From positions 62,001-126,000 of the forward strand of contig SUYN01000004.1 in the NCBI GenBank assembly GCA_015060405.1: a DNA stretch of 64,000 nt, in the 5' to 3' direction. The notes beneath the pieces are model-generated. The model did no database searches and was not told where the DNA came from. It saw only the letters and a program-made list of their open reading frames with translations. Position 1 is the stretch's first letter; every line of letters begins with the position of its first letter. The DNA is from Bacteroidales bacterium. Lineage in GTDB: Bacteria > Bacteroidota > Bacteroidia > Bacteroidales > UBA932. Positions 26,261 to 35,389 of this stretch are shown one piece after another. Position numbers and translations under genes: made by a program.

Positions 26261-26710
26261 ATGAAGACCTATAGATTCAAGATCAACGGCAACGAGTACA
26301 ATGTTGCAATCAATTCGGTAGAAGGAAACACAGCAGACGTGACAGTCAACGGGACAGCCTATCAGGTCGAGCTCGAGAATGCTCCGGCTCAGGCCCCAGC
26401 TCCAGTTCAGGCGGTCCAGCCGGTGGCTGCTCAGGCAGGCCAGGCGGCGGTAGCCACCGCACAGGCAGCGGCTGCAAAGCCCGCAGCCCAGGGTGCAGGA
26501 AAGGCGGTCACATCGCCGCTCCCGGGAGTGATCATAGCAATGAAGGTCAATGTCGGCGACCCTGTCAAGGCAGGTCAGGAGATCGCTGTGCTTGAGGCAA
26601 TGAAGATGGAGAACTCGATCGAGGCGACCCACGACGGCACAGTGACCGCAATCCATGTCGCAAAGGGAGACTCCATCCTTGAAGGAGCGCCAATCGTAAC
26701 AATAGGATAA
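26261..26710 (+). CDS. mmdC: Biotin carboxyl carrier subunit of methylmalonyl-CoA decarboxylase
   Basis: 149 residues. Residues 1-40 form a small N-terminal domain. Residues 42-80 form a flexible Ala/Pro/Gln-rich linker. Residues 82-149 form the biotinyl domain with EAMKMEN, biotinylated Lys115. The carrier moves CO2 from the carboxyltransferase to the membrane subunit. It is 13 nt after the gamma subunit and 9 nt before the beta subunit. Confidence 0.92.
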   Translation: MKTYRFKINGNEYNVAINSVEGNTADVTVNGTAYQVELENAPAQAPAPVQAVQPVAAQAGQAAVATAQAAAAKPAAQGAGKAVTSPLPGVIIAMKVNVGDPVKAGQEIAVLEAMKMENSIEATHDGTVTAIHVAKGDSILEGAPIVTIG

Positions 26711-26719
26711 CAATTCATC

Positions 26720-27862
26720 ATGAACACCGTAATAGAAAGCCTCTACCAGTTCTGGCAGTACACCGGATTCGCCAACATGACCTATCAGCATCTGATAATG
26801 GTCATCATCGGCATTGCTTTCATCACCGTCGCCATCAAGAAGGACTGGGAGCCTCTGCTTCTTGTCCCCATCGGCTTCGGAATGATCATAGGCAACATCC
26901 CTTTTACTGAAGGACTTAATGTAGGCATATACGAGGAGGGCTCCGTCATGAACATCCTATATCAGGGTGTGCAGAAGGGCTGGTATCCTCCCCTGATATT
27001 CCTCGGCATCGGAGCCATGACGGACTTTTCCGCCCTCATATCCCAGCCAAGGCTAATGCTCATTGGCGCAGCGGCACAGATAGGTATATTCGGAGCTTAC
27101 ACGATAGCGCTTCATCTGGGCTTCAACCCTGCAGAAGCAGGTGCCATAGGCATAATCGGAGGAGCTGACGGCCCGACCGCCATATTCCTTTCTTCAAAGC
27201 TTGCTCCTCACCTGATGGGCGCGATCGCAGTCTCGGCATATTCATATATGGCTCTTGTCCCTGTGATCCAGCGTCCTATCATGCTGATGCTCACCACTAA
27301 GAAGGAACGTCTCATCAGGATGAAGCCGCCAAGAGCAGTGACACAGAAGGAAAAGATCATCTTCCCTATCGTGGGATTCATCCTCACTGCCATGATCGTC
27401 CCTTCAGGAATGGCCCTTCTTGGAATGTTGTTCTTCGGTAACCTCCTCAAGGAAAGCGGGGTGACGAAACGTCTTGCCGAGACAGCACGCGGACCTCTGA
27501 TCGACGTGGTGACCATCCTCATCGGTCTGACGGTGGGCTGCTCGACCCAGGCGAACGTCTTCCTCACGGGAAATTCCGTAAAGATCTTTGCCCTCGGCCT
27601 CATATCCTTCATAATAGCCACAACGTGCGGAGTGCTGTTCGTCAAGCTTATGAACCTTTTCTGCAAGCCGGAAAACAAGATCAACCCTCTGATCGGAAAT
27701 GCCGGAGTGTCTGCAGTGCCTGATTCAGCCCGCGTCTCGCAGAATGTAGGAAAGGAATTCGACAAGAACAACCACCTTCTCATGCACGCCATGGCACCGA
27801 ATGTGGCCGGAGTGATCGGATCTGCAGTCGCAGCCGGAATCCTCTTGAGCTTCCTGGGTTAA
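26720..27862 (+). CDS. mmdB: Na+-translocating decarboxylase beta subunit
   Basis: 380 residues, about nine to ten membrane helices. OadB/MmdB family motifs are present: FLGIGAMTDFSALISQP, GAIGIIGGADGPTAIFLSSKL (the Asp region of the first Na+ site), and the C-terminal ANVFLTGNSVKIF and MAPNVAGVIGSAVAAG. It decarboxylates carboxybiotin and exports Na+, so free energy from methylmalonyl-CoA decarboxylation becomes a sodium gradient. It is the last gene of the four-gene unit. No terminator is seen in the 34 nt before metH. Confidence 0.93.
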   Translation: MNTVIESLYQFWQYTGFANMTYQHLIMVIIGIAFITVAIKKDWEPLLLVPIGFGMIIGNIPFTEGLNVGIYEEGSVMNILYQGVQKGWYPPLIFLGIGAMTDFSALISQPRLMLIGAAAQIGIFGAYTIALHLGFNPAEAGAIGIIGGADGPTAIFLSSKLAPHLMGAIAVSAYSYMALVPVIQRPIMLMLTTKKERLIRMKPPRAVTQKEKIIFPIVGFILTAMIVPSGMALLGMLFFGNLLKESGVTKRLAETARGPLIDVVTILIGLTVGCSTQANVFLTGNSVKIFALGLISFIIATTCGVLFVKLMNLFCKPENKINPLIGNAGVSAVPDSARVSQNVGKEFDKNNHLLMHAMAPNVAGVIGSAVAAGILLSFLG

Positions 27863-27882
27863 ATCATATCAAAAAATATGAT

Positions 27883-27890
27883 TACCTTTG
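27883..27890 (+). promoter_or_regulatory. -7 element immediately before metH
   Basis: TACCTTTG ends only 6 nt before the metH ATG at 27897. With the usual spacing, transcription would begin at or next to the start codon, giving a leaderless or nearly leaderless mRNA. Confidence 0.5.
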
Positions 27891-27896
27891 TGTGTT

Positions 27897-30800
27897 ATGA
27901 CCATTTTTGAAGACAACAGGATATACATACTGGACGGTGCCATGGGCACAATGATTCAGAAGGCAGGACTTACGGAGGAGGACTACCATGACGGCCCTTT
28001 TGCCGGATGCGTGAAAGAACTCAAAGGCAACAGCGAGTGTCTGAATCTCACCCGTCCTGAAATAATCAAGTCCATTCATAAGGAATATATAGCGGCCGGA
28101 GTCGACATCATCGAGACCAACACCTTCAGTGCCAATGCGATATCACAAGCAGAATATGGTTGTGAGGCCTTTGCGGCGCAGATGGCATATGAAGGTGCGC
28201 GCATCGCAAGAGAAGCAGCTTATGAGGCCGAAGCCATGGCTGCCTCAGTCGGTCTTGAGCGCAAGGTCCTCGTGGCCGGCAGCATGGGTCCGACATCAAA
28301 GTCGCTATCTCTGTCTCCTGATGTGTCTGACCCCGCGTTCAGGCCATACTCATTCGATGACATGCGCGAGGCCTACCGTCAGCAGGCCGGGGAGCTCATC
28401 CGCGGCGGCGCAGACGTCCTCCTCTTAGAGACATGCTTTGACGCACTCAACGTCAAGGCCGCACTTGCCGCCATACAGGACTGCAATGAAGCTAATGGAG
28501 CTGAGATTCCGGTAATGATATCTGTATCAGTAAGTGACAGAAGCGGAAGGACTCTGACCGGACAGACCTTGGAGGCCTTCTACACGTCCATCATGCACTA
28601 CCCCATCCTTTCGTTCGGTCTTAACTGTTCTCTCGGAGCCTCCGACCTGATGCCCCTCATCGAGGATGTTGACAGATGGTGCAGATGCGCCGTCAGCTGC
28701 TACCCCAACGCCGGACTTCCGAATGAGATGGGAGGATATGACCAGAGCCCGGAGGAAATGGCATCCCAGGTCAGGGCAATGGCATCCAAGGGTCTCGTGA
28801 ACATCATAGGAGGATGCTGTGGCACTACCCCGGAACATATCAGGGCAATAGCGAAAGCTGTTTCAGGCCTTCCGTCCCGGAAAGCGGCCCCAGAGCGGAA
28901 CAGGCCATTGAAGGTCAGCGGCCTGGAGACAGTGACCATAGACCTTCTCAACACCAACTTCACCAATGTGGGCGAAAGGACCAATGTGGCCGGATCGAGG
29001 AAATTCGCGAGACTGATAGCTGAAGGAAAATACGAAGAAGCCCTGGAGATTGCATCAAGACAGATCGAAGACGGAGCCTCAGTCATAGACATCAACATGG
29101 ACGATGCGATGCTCGACAGTGCTAAGGAGATGGAGCGCTTCGTCCGCCATATTTCCAATGACCCGGCGGTGGCAAAGGCAGCCCTGATGATAGATTCATC
29201 TCATTGGGAGACGATTCTTGCCGGTCTGAAGAACGCACAGGGAAAATGTATCGTGAACTCCATCAGCCTGAAGGAGGGCGAAGATGCCTTCGTGAAGAAG
29301 GCAAAGATCATAAAATCCTTCGGAGCAGCCATGGTCGTGATGGCTTTTGACGAAGAAGGACAGGCGACGACATATGAAAGGAAGATAGATATATGCAGAA
29401 GGGCCTACACCCGGCTGACACAGAAGGCGGGTGTCTCGCCTGAAGACATAATCTTCGATGTGAACATCCTGTCGATCGGAACAGGCATCGAAGAACATGC
29501 GAAATATGCTGTAGACTTCATCGAGGCCGTAAGATGGATAAAGGAGAACCTGCCGGGTGCACTGACTTCAGGAGGCGTTTCCAACCTTTCGTTCTCGTTC
29601 CGCGGAAACAATGCCGTACGCGAGGCAATGCATTCAGCCTTCCTCTATCACGCCATCAAGGCAGGACTGGACATGGCCATAGTCAATCCGTCCATGCTTC
29701 AGGTATATGACGACATCGAGCCGGAACTTCTTGCCTGCATCGAAGATGTCATATTCGACAGGGACAGCTGTGCCACAGAGAGACTGATTGAAAAGGCCAC
29801 AAGAATGCGCGAGGAAGGTGCCGTCAGGTCTGGTGCCACTCAGGGTAATGACCGGATGCATCCGGAGGACGAACCTGTAGGGACACGCCTGAAGAAGGCT
29901 CTGGTGAAAGGCAGCTCTATGAACCTCGAAAAGGACCTTCACGAAGCGATCCATGAATTCGGAACCGCCCTGAAGGTGATAGAAGGGCCTCTGATGCAGG
30001 GAATGGAAGAGGTCGGAGCCCTGTTCGGAGATGGAAAGATGTTCCTCCCGCAAGTGGTGAAGTCAGCAAAGACAATGAAGGATGCAGTAAGCATCCTCGA
30101 ACCATATATGGATGAGAGTGAATCCGGATCGGAAAAGCCTGCAGTGGTGATTGCGACTGTGAAGGGAGATGTCCACGACATAGGTAAGAACATAACAGGA
30201 ATAGTACTGGCCTGCAACGGGTTCGATGTCCTCGACCTGGGTGTGATGGTAGACAGGGAGACTATTCTGGACAAAGCGGAAGAGGTCGGTGCGGACATCA
30301 TAGCTGTCAGCGGACTGATCACACCTTCGCTTTATCAGATGGAGGAGCTATGCCGGGAAATGTCTGCAAGGGACATGACCACACCTCTGTTCATCGGCGG
30401 CGCCACCACGTCTGCCCTTCACACTGCAGTGAAGCTTGCCCCGCTTTACGACCATGTGTACTACGGTCCCGATGCCTCAGCCGCTGCTGTCATGGCCAAG
30501 AAATACATGATGGACAAGGTGTCTTTCGAGAAGGAGAACCACGCTGAACAGGAAAAGGTCAGGACTCTTTACAGGTCCCGCGAAGAGGTCACCACCGGAT
30601 GGAAGATCAAGACTGACGGATTCTCAGCAGACACCTACTCTGAGACAGTCCCTGAAAGCATAGAATATATGGAACTCTCTGTAGAAGATGTCGTTCCGTA
30701 TTTTGACTGGAAGATGCTCCACGCGATCTGGGGAGTCAGATACGGCAGTCCTGTGCCCGAAGTGGCCGAACTGATGCAGCTCAGAAGGGATGCTGAAGCG

Positions 30801-31448
30801 GAGCTGTCAATGGCGGACTTCACGATCAGACTCGCCGTTCAGTTCTTCAATGCCGTCTCTGACAAGGATGACATAGTCATAAAGTCAGAAGGCAGGGAAA
30901 CAAGACTGCCTATGTTGAGACAGGAAGGTGGAGAGATGATGTCGCTCAGCGACTTCGTCATCCCTTCCGGAAACGGGAAGACTTCTCCGTTCGGAGTGTT
31001 CGCCATCAGCGTGAAGCCAAAGGAAGCCCACGAAGAGGGCTGCTGCTGTCCGGCATGCAGCAACAAATACGAAGACCTGGTCGGAAGGACGGTTCGTCTG
31101 ACCATAGCCGAAGCGGCTTCTTCGTGGCTCGACTCACAGCTGAAGACGCAGCTTCCCGAAGGTGCAAGGCTGATCAAGCCGGCAGCCGGCTACGCAAGCT
31201 GCCCTGACCACACCCTCAAAGGGGACATCCTCAGTCTGCTTCCTAAGGGCAGGAAGCTGGAGATCAAGCTTACAGACAGTTTTGCGATGCTGCCCGAGTC
31301 GTGCATATGCGGACTCATATTCATGCATCCTGACGCAAAGTATCCTGACATAAGACGCATATCTCAGAAACAGTATGAAACATATGCGGAACGCAGAGGC
31401 ATGGACGAGCTGACAGCCCGCCGCTTCCTCAGCCACCTTTTGAAATAA
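27897..31448 (+). CDS. metH: Cobalamin-dependent methionine synthase
   Basis: 1183 residues from the ATG at 27897; the open frame reaches a TTG three codons earlier. Domains in order: homocysteine/zinc (GLNCSLGA and GGCCGTTPEH supply the Cys ligands), pterin-binding (NVGERTNVAGSRKF), cobalamin cap and B12 Rossmann domain (DVHDIGKN, with His760 matching E. coli His759), then the AdoMet reactivation domain (KPAAGYASCPDH). An unusual cysteine cluster, Cys1049-1051 and Cys1054 (GCCCPAC), lies in the reactivation domain, where a long stretch of E. coli MetH is missing. It forms a one-carbon unit with metF 23 nt downstream. Confidence 0.96.
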   Translation: MTIFEDNRIYILDGAMGTMIQKAGLTEEDYHDGPFAGCVKELKGNSECLNLTRPEIIKSIHKEYIAAGVDIIETNTFSANAISQAEYGCEAFAAQMAYEGARIAREAAYEAEAMAASVGLERKVLVAGSMGPTSKSLSLSPDVSDPAFRPYSFDDMREAYRQQAGELIRGGADVLLLETCFDALNVKAALAAIQDCNEANGAEIPVMISVSVSDRSGRTLTGQTLEAFYTSIMHYPILSFGLNCSLGASDLMPLIEDVDRWCRCAVSCYPNAGLPNEMGGYDQSPEEMASQVRAMASKGLVNIIGGCCGTTPEHIRAIAKAVSGLPSRKAAPERNRPLKVSGLETVTIDLLNTNFTNVGERTNVAGSRKFARLIAEGKYEEALEIASRQIEDGASVIDINMDDAMLDSAKEMERFVRHISNDPAVAKAALMIDSSHWETILAGLKNAQGKCIVNSISLKEGEDAFVKKAKIIKSFGAAMVVMAFDEEGQATTYERKIDICRRAYTRLTQKAGVSPEDIIFDVNILSIGTGIEEHAKYAVDFIEAVRWIKENLPGALTSGGVSNLSFSFRGNNAVREAMHSAFLYHAIKAGLDMAIVNPSMLQVYDDIEPELLACIEDVIFDRDSCATERLIEKATRMREEGAVRSGATQGNDRMHPEDEPVGTRLKKALVKGSSMNLEKDLHEAIHEFGTALKVIEGPLMQGMEEVGALFGDGKMFLPQVVKSAKTMKDAVSILEPYMDESESGSEKPAVVIATVKGDVHDIGKNITGIVLACNGFDVLDLGVMVDRETILDKAEEVGADIIAVSGLITPSLYQMEELCREMSARDMTTPLFIGGATTSALHTAVKLAPLYDHVYYGPDASAAAVMAKKYMMDKVSFEKENHAEQEKVRTLYRSREEVTTGWKIKTDGFSADTYSETVPESIEYMELSVEDVVPYFDWKMLHAIWGVRYGSPVPEVAELMQLRRDAEAELSMADFTIRLAVQFFNAVSDKDDIVIKSEGRETRLPMLRQEGGEMMSLSDFVIPSGNGKTSPFGVFAISVKPKEAHEEGCCCPACSNKYEDLVGRTVRLTIAEAASSWLDSQLKTQLPEGARLIKPAAGYASCPDHTLKGDILSLLPKGRKLEIKLTDSFAMLPESCICGLIFMHPDAKYPDIRRISQKQYETYAERRGMDELTARRFLSHLLK

Positions 31449-31471
31449 AACCTATAGAAGCCTTTACCCAG

Positions 31472-32422
31472 ATGAAAGTATCCGAAATCCTGGCTCAAAG
31501 CAAGAAGGCATTCCCTTCGATCGAGATCGTTCCGCCTCTGAGAGGAATAACCAAGAACGAACTTCTCGAGAGCATAGCTCCGTTCATGGAGTTCAAGCCC
31601 AAATACATAAATGTGACAAGCCACAGAGATGAATTCGAGTTCCGCGAAGAGCCTGACGGGAGCTTCACCCGTCATCTTGTACGTAACCGCATAAACGAAA
31701 CAACGGTATGCGCAGCCATCATGTCGCGCTACGACGTGGACGTCGTTCCGCACCTGATCTGCGGCGGAGCCACGGCTGAAGAGATCCAGAGCAGGCTCGA
31801 CAACCTTGAGTTCCTGGGCATAAACAACATCCTGGCCCTGAGAGGAGACAGCATGACCGGAGAGAAGAGATTCTCCCCTACTCCGGGAGGCTATGCTTAT
31901 GCAAGCGAGCTGGTGAAAGGCATAAGGGAGTATCAGGGAAGCGCCGTATACCAGAGGAACAGACGCGAGGACAGGTACTTCTGCATCGGAGTCGGAGCAT
32001 ATCCGGAAAAGCATTTCGAGGCTCCCAACATAGAGACCGACATCGCCAACCTGAAGAAGAAGGTAGACGCAGGAGCCGACTACATCATCACGCAGATGTT
32101 CTTTGACAACAAGGTATACTATGACTTCGTCGACAGGTGCAGGGCAGCCGGCATCGGCATTCCGATAATTCCGGGTCTCAAGCCCTTGTCTACCTGCCGT
32201 CAGATAAGCGCCCTTCCGGAAGCCTTCTCGCTCGACATACCGGTCGAGCTTACCGAGGCCATGAAGGCTGCCCGGGACGACAAGGAGGAGGTGTACAGGA
32301 TAGGCACAGAATGGTGCACGAAGCAGTGCAAGGACCTCATAGCACACGGAGTGCCTGCCGTGCATTTCTACACGATGGGCAAATCCAGGAACATAATGGA
32401 AATATTAAGGGAGTGCTTCTGA
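31472..32422 (+). CDS. metF: Methylenetetrahydrofolate reductase
   Basis: 316 residues, TIM-barrel flavoprotein that makes 5-methyl-THF for MetH. Motifs: SIEIVPPLRG at the N-terminus (catalytic Glu), YINVTSHRDE, NILALRGD, and DYIITQMFFDN. The gene follows metH directly. Its stop codon lies in the loop of the intrinsic terminator that ends the unit. Confidence 0.95.
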   Translation: MKVSEILAQSKKAFPSIEIVPPLRGITKNELLESIAPFMEFKPKYINVTSHRDEFEFREEPDGSFTRHLVRNRINETTVCAAIMSRYDVDVVPHLICGGATAEEIQSRLDNLEFLGINNILALRGDSMTGEKRFSPTPGGYAYASELVKGIREYQGSAVYQRNRREDRYFCIGVGAYPEKHFEAPNIETDIANLKKKVDAGADYIITQMFFDNKVYYDFVDRCRAAGIGIPIIPGLKPLSTCRQISALPEAFSLDIPVELTEAMKAARDDKEEVYRIGTEWCTKQCKDLIAHGVPAVHFYTMGKSRNIMEILRECF

Positions 32423-32435
32423 CACTCCCTTTTTC
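32407..32435 (+). terminator. Terminator overlapping the metF stop codon
   Basis: AAGGGAGTG (32407-32415) pairs with CACTCCCTT (32423-32431). The 7-nt loop contains the metF TGA. A run of T residues (32430-32434) follows. Confidence 0.88.
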
Positions 32436-32437
32436 CT

Positions 32438-33997
32438 TTAGTTATCCTCGACTGTGGTTTCCTGATGTGTTCCCATGTAGACCCTGTCTAACTCGAAGTA
32501 CTTCTCCGAGAAGTTATGTTCATGCTGGCCACAGGCTGCACATTCATAGTTGTTCTTATATACCTTCACCTTATAAAGTACCTTGTAGTCGTCGTACAGT
32601 GAAGTCCTGATGGTCTGCGTATGGTTCTGGACGTTCTCGTTTGAGGTGGATGTATGTCCGTCTGCATAGGTGGTCGTAACCTGTGTCCATGTCTTGTATT
32701 TCCTCTTCTTCTCGCTGATCAGCTTCACATATTCCGTCTCACGCATCCACTTCTGATACTCATGGTCGAACACTGAGTCTACAAAATACATGGCCTCCAT
32801 TGCCCTGCATCCGATGCATCTTCCACTCGGAGCCTCCGTGAACAGAGGAGAGCAGACGTATGTGTAGAAGGCTATCGCCACGAACGGAAGCGGTATCAGG
32901 AAGAGCCACATGATGCCCCAGGCAAGAAGAAGGGCCGTCCAGCAATATACGGACACAAGGGCGACAATCAGGAAGACAGCAGACAGTGTCTTGTTGTTGA
33001 GGGGACGGAAAAGTTTAGGGAAATGCAGCAGGATTCCCAGGAGGAGGACAGGTATCATCGGCGTCGCATACAGCCAAAGAAGCACGAATACCAGATATAT
33101 GATCATGACAACAAATCCCAATATCTTTATGACGAGGGAAGGGTCACCCTTGGCTGAAGGGAGGAACTCATACATGGAGCCTTCAATCAGGCTTGCTCCC
33201 ATCGGGCTGTCCATTATCACACCGAGGAAAGGCCAGATCCTTGTCAGGAACTTCGCCCTTTTCATAGAAGATTCCTCCTTGTAGGACACAGCTATGCCGT
33301 CCTGACCATATTCGACGGTAGGGGTTATCCTCTCGCCCGTCGATGTGTCTACGATCCAGAAAGGATAGGTGGCATAGAGGACGCCGTTCTGTCTGACCAC
33401 AAATCTTGCAGGCCTGAGCCTGTCATCGTTTTCCTCGAATGTAGAGCCGATGAATTTCTTTTCGAAGCCCTTCTTTGAAATATATGAATTGTATGAGCCG
33501 GCGCTGATGTAGCTCACCTTCCACTCTTCAGGCCATACAGGATAGACATCGTCACAGTAGAGTTCCTTGGTCGTGCCGTCCTCGAGCTCGCATATCATCT
33601 TCTCGTTTTCCGCAATTCCCTTGACCCTTACCGGCTTAAGGCCCTTGGTATCCTTGAGCTGCGCCTTGTATTCCAGATCGAAATCCAGACAGTAGATCAT
33701 GCCTCGCGTACCGTCTTCCAGTTCCACGAGCAGTCTTTCCGGTGTAAGCATATCTCCGCTGCGGGCAGCAAGAATCCTGATCTCCCTGCCGGCCTTGACC
33801 TTCACCTTGACATCTTCGTCATTGATCCGGGCATGGAGGGTGGCAGGCTTTTCAAGTGTCACGGTTACCGGATCCTTCGGATAAGTGTTGTCCTTTGTCA
33901 GCTGATTGACAAGAAGAATACCGAGAAGTACGCACAATGCACACAGGCAGCTGTAGAAATGAGCTGACGCCGCCTTTGAATGGAATGTATTATTCAT
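32438..33997 (-). CDS. Unknown multi-pass membrane protein with two CxxC pairs
   Basis: 519 residues. An N-terminal helix (FYSCLCALCVLLGILLVNQL) leads to an extracytoplasmic region with SH3-like strands (VTLEKPATLHARIN and IRILAARSGD). Four further hydrophobic helices lie at about 290-390, followed by a charged C-terminal domain. One CxxC pair is Cys394/Cys397 (CIGC) and the second Cys486/Cys489 (CAACGQHEH), 90 residues apart, which would suit a split zinc ribbon. I do not recognise the family. It converges with metF. An 8-bp inverted repeat lies just upstream of the ATG, and the AraC gene is next upstream on the same strand. Confidence 0.75.
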   Translation of the reverse strand: MNNTFHSKAASAHFYSCLCALCVLLGILLVNQLTKDNTYPKDPVTVTLEKPATLHARINDEDVKVKVKAGREIRILAARSGDMLTPERLLVELEDGTRGMIYCLDFDLEYKAQLKDTKGLKPVRVKGIAENEKMICELEDGTTKELYCDDVYPVWPEEWKVSYISAGSYNSYISKKGFEKKFIGSTFEENDDRLRPARFVVRQNGVLYATYPFWIVDTSTGERITPTVEYGQDGIAVSYKEESSMKRAKFLTRIWPFLGVIMDSPMGASLIEGSMYEFLPSAKGDPSLVIKILGFVVMIIYLVFVLLWLYATPMIPVLLLGILLHFPKLFRPLNNKTLSAVFLIVALVSVYCWTALLLAWGIMWLFLIPLPFVAIAFYTYVCSPLFTEAPSGRCIGCRAMEAMYFVDSVFDHEYQKWMRETEYVKLISEKKRKYKTWTQVTTTYADGHTSTSNENVQNHTQTIRTSLYDDYKVLYKVKVYKNNYECAACGQHEHNFSEKYFELDRVYMGTHQETTVEDN

Positions 33998-34005
33998 AGG
34001 ATCAG

Positions 34006-34029
34006 ATTTTAACTACATAAAGTTAAAAT
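34006..34029. promoter_or_regulatory. Inverted repeat ATTTTAAC-N8-GTTAAAAT
   Basis: Perfect 8-bp arms (34006-34013 and 34022-34029) lie 9 nt upstream of the unknown membrane protein ATG. There is no U-tract for the minus-strand transcript, so an operator is more likely than a terminator of the AraC gene. Confidence 0.4.
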
Positions 34030-34088
34030 ATAATTGCCGATCAGACCACCCGTAGATGTGCATTGGATAAATAAATGCTGAAATTGAT

Positions 34089-35177
34089 TCAGTGAACAGA
34101 TCTTCTCGAATATTCGCCCGGTGTCATGCCGGTCTTCTTCACGAATGCACGGTTGAATGTGGAGATGCTGTTGAACCCCGAGGCCCCAGCTATTTCCTGC
34201 ATTGACTTACGCTCGTCACCCATAGAATCCATGAGTCCGCAAGCTTCGGTGATCCTGAATTCATTCACATATTCATAGAAAGTCTTCTGCAGGGCGGCAT
34301 TGAGATAATTTGAGAGATAGGTCCTGTTCGTACCTATTTCAGTCGCGACATCCTGAAGCGTAAGTTTAGGATTCAGATAGAGTTTCTTCACCTTCATGCA
34401 GTCTTCAAGGTGGGCAGCTATGGTGACATAGACATCGGATGACACCGGTTCGGGATCTGTGGCTTCTGCCTGATTCTTCACCCACGGGAACACGAAGACA
34501 GGTGAAGTGACCTCCACTACCCTGTGCCTGCGGGAAAGGGCATATAGGTACAGCCACGCACCCACGCACATGAGCTGGAAGACCGCCCCGCTCAGCCAGG
34601 TTTCATTGGCAAAGGCTATGACATAAAGTGTCATGCACAGGAACATGAGCATGACGCAATTGATCGTCCAGGTCGCGTCTATATGTTCCGTATATGAATA
34701 ATTGTCGCGGATGAACCGGCGGTGACGCACCATCAGAATACATACAAAGACGAAGGCAACGACTCCGGAGCCATATGCTGTGAAAAGGGCTATGTTATAT
34801 ATCGATTCTGTCGGGAAGATGATGAAAAGAGGTACGAAGACAGCCTGTACAGCTATGGAAACAAGCAGTCTGCGTCGGTTGACCCAGCCCGGCGAAACCA
34901 CCTCTATGAAGAAATGAGAGACTATCGGAACATATAGAAGGTCAATAGTGACGGATATGCCTGACCAGTAAAGGCTTTCCCAGTAGCCGTCTACAAGGAA
35001 TATGAGGTCCTTGACATTGCAGAAGGCGAAATAAGCCATGTTCAGAAGCAGCATGTACATCATGTTGCTCTGCTTCCTCAATGGCCAGATAAGCCATGTC
35101 CATACTATGAAGAAGACAGTCACTCCCCCGTGTACAAAATGTGCGAAAGCTTCTGCCGTAGGTCCCATTCCAAACAT
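34089..35177 (-). CDS. Membrane-anchored AraC-family regulator
   Basis: 362 residues. Residues 1-220 hold six to seven hydrophobic helices (GGVTVFFIVWTWLIWPL and so on). A linker follows, and residues about 255-360 form a two-motif AraC DNA-binding domain: LTLQDVATEIGTNRTYLSNYLNAAL and QEIAGASGFNSISTFNRAFVKKTGMTPGEYSRR. This is a one-component membrane receptor type common in Bacteroidetes. Ligand unknown. It has its own -7 element at 35218-35225 and divergent placement from the V-ATPase operon. Confidence 0.9.
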   Translation of the reverse strand: MFGMGPTAEAFAHFVHGGVTVFFIVWTWLIWPLRKQSNMMYMLLLNMAYFAFCNVKDLIFLVDGYWESLYWSGISVTIDLLYVPIVSHFFIEVVSPGWVNRRRLLVSIAVQAVFVPLFIIFPTESIYNIALFTAYGSGVVAFVFVCILMVRHRRFIRDNYSYTEHIDATWTINCVMLMFLCMTLYVIAFANETWLSGAVFQLMCVGAWLYLYALSRRHRVVEVTSPVFVFPWVKNQAEATDPEPVSSDVYVTIAAHLEDCMKVKKLYLNPKLTLQDVATEIGTNRTYLSNYLNAALQKTFYEYVNEFRITEACGLMDSMGDERKSMQEIAGASGFNSISTFNRAFVKKTGMTPGEYSRRSVH

Positions 35178-35217
35178 GTCAGGTCAGTTTTATATTATTA
35201 TAAATCAATATCTTCTG

Positions 35218-35225
35218 CAAAGATA
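35218..35225 (-). promoter_or_regulatory. -7 element of the AraC-family gene
   Basis: Plus CAAAGATA reads TATCTTTG on the minus strand, 41 nt from the ATG at 35177. Confidence 0.55.
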
Positions 35226-35291
35226 GAATATTTTCCCGACAATGCACGCAAATGCAGGAATTACAAGATTTCGGTTTTAAGACAAAATAGG

Positions 35292-35322
35292 TTGCTTTCT
35301 CAATAAATTATTATTATTTTTG
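35292..35322 (+). promoter_or_regulatory. Promoter of the V-type ATPase operon
   Basis: TTG at 35292-35294 and TATTTTTG at 35315-35322 are separated by 20 bp, a close sigma-ABfr match. The AT-rich leader of about 60 nt contains the palindrome TTACTAGTAA (35345-35354). Confidence 0.7.
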
Positions 35323-35389
35323 CGAGATTGATTAACATCCGTAATTACTAGTAAATTAATTATAATTTATAACATAATACTGAACCGAT

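Noticed and set aside
27863..27896. Possible riboswitch before metH
   Set aside because: Only 34 nt lie between mmdB and metH, too little for a cobalamin or SAM riboswitch.
31364..32365. 333-codon minus-strand frame
   Set aside because: Antisense shadow of metF, which carries all its family motifs.
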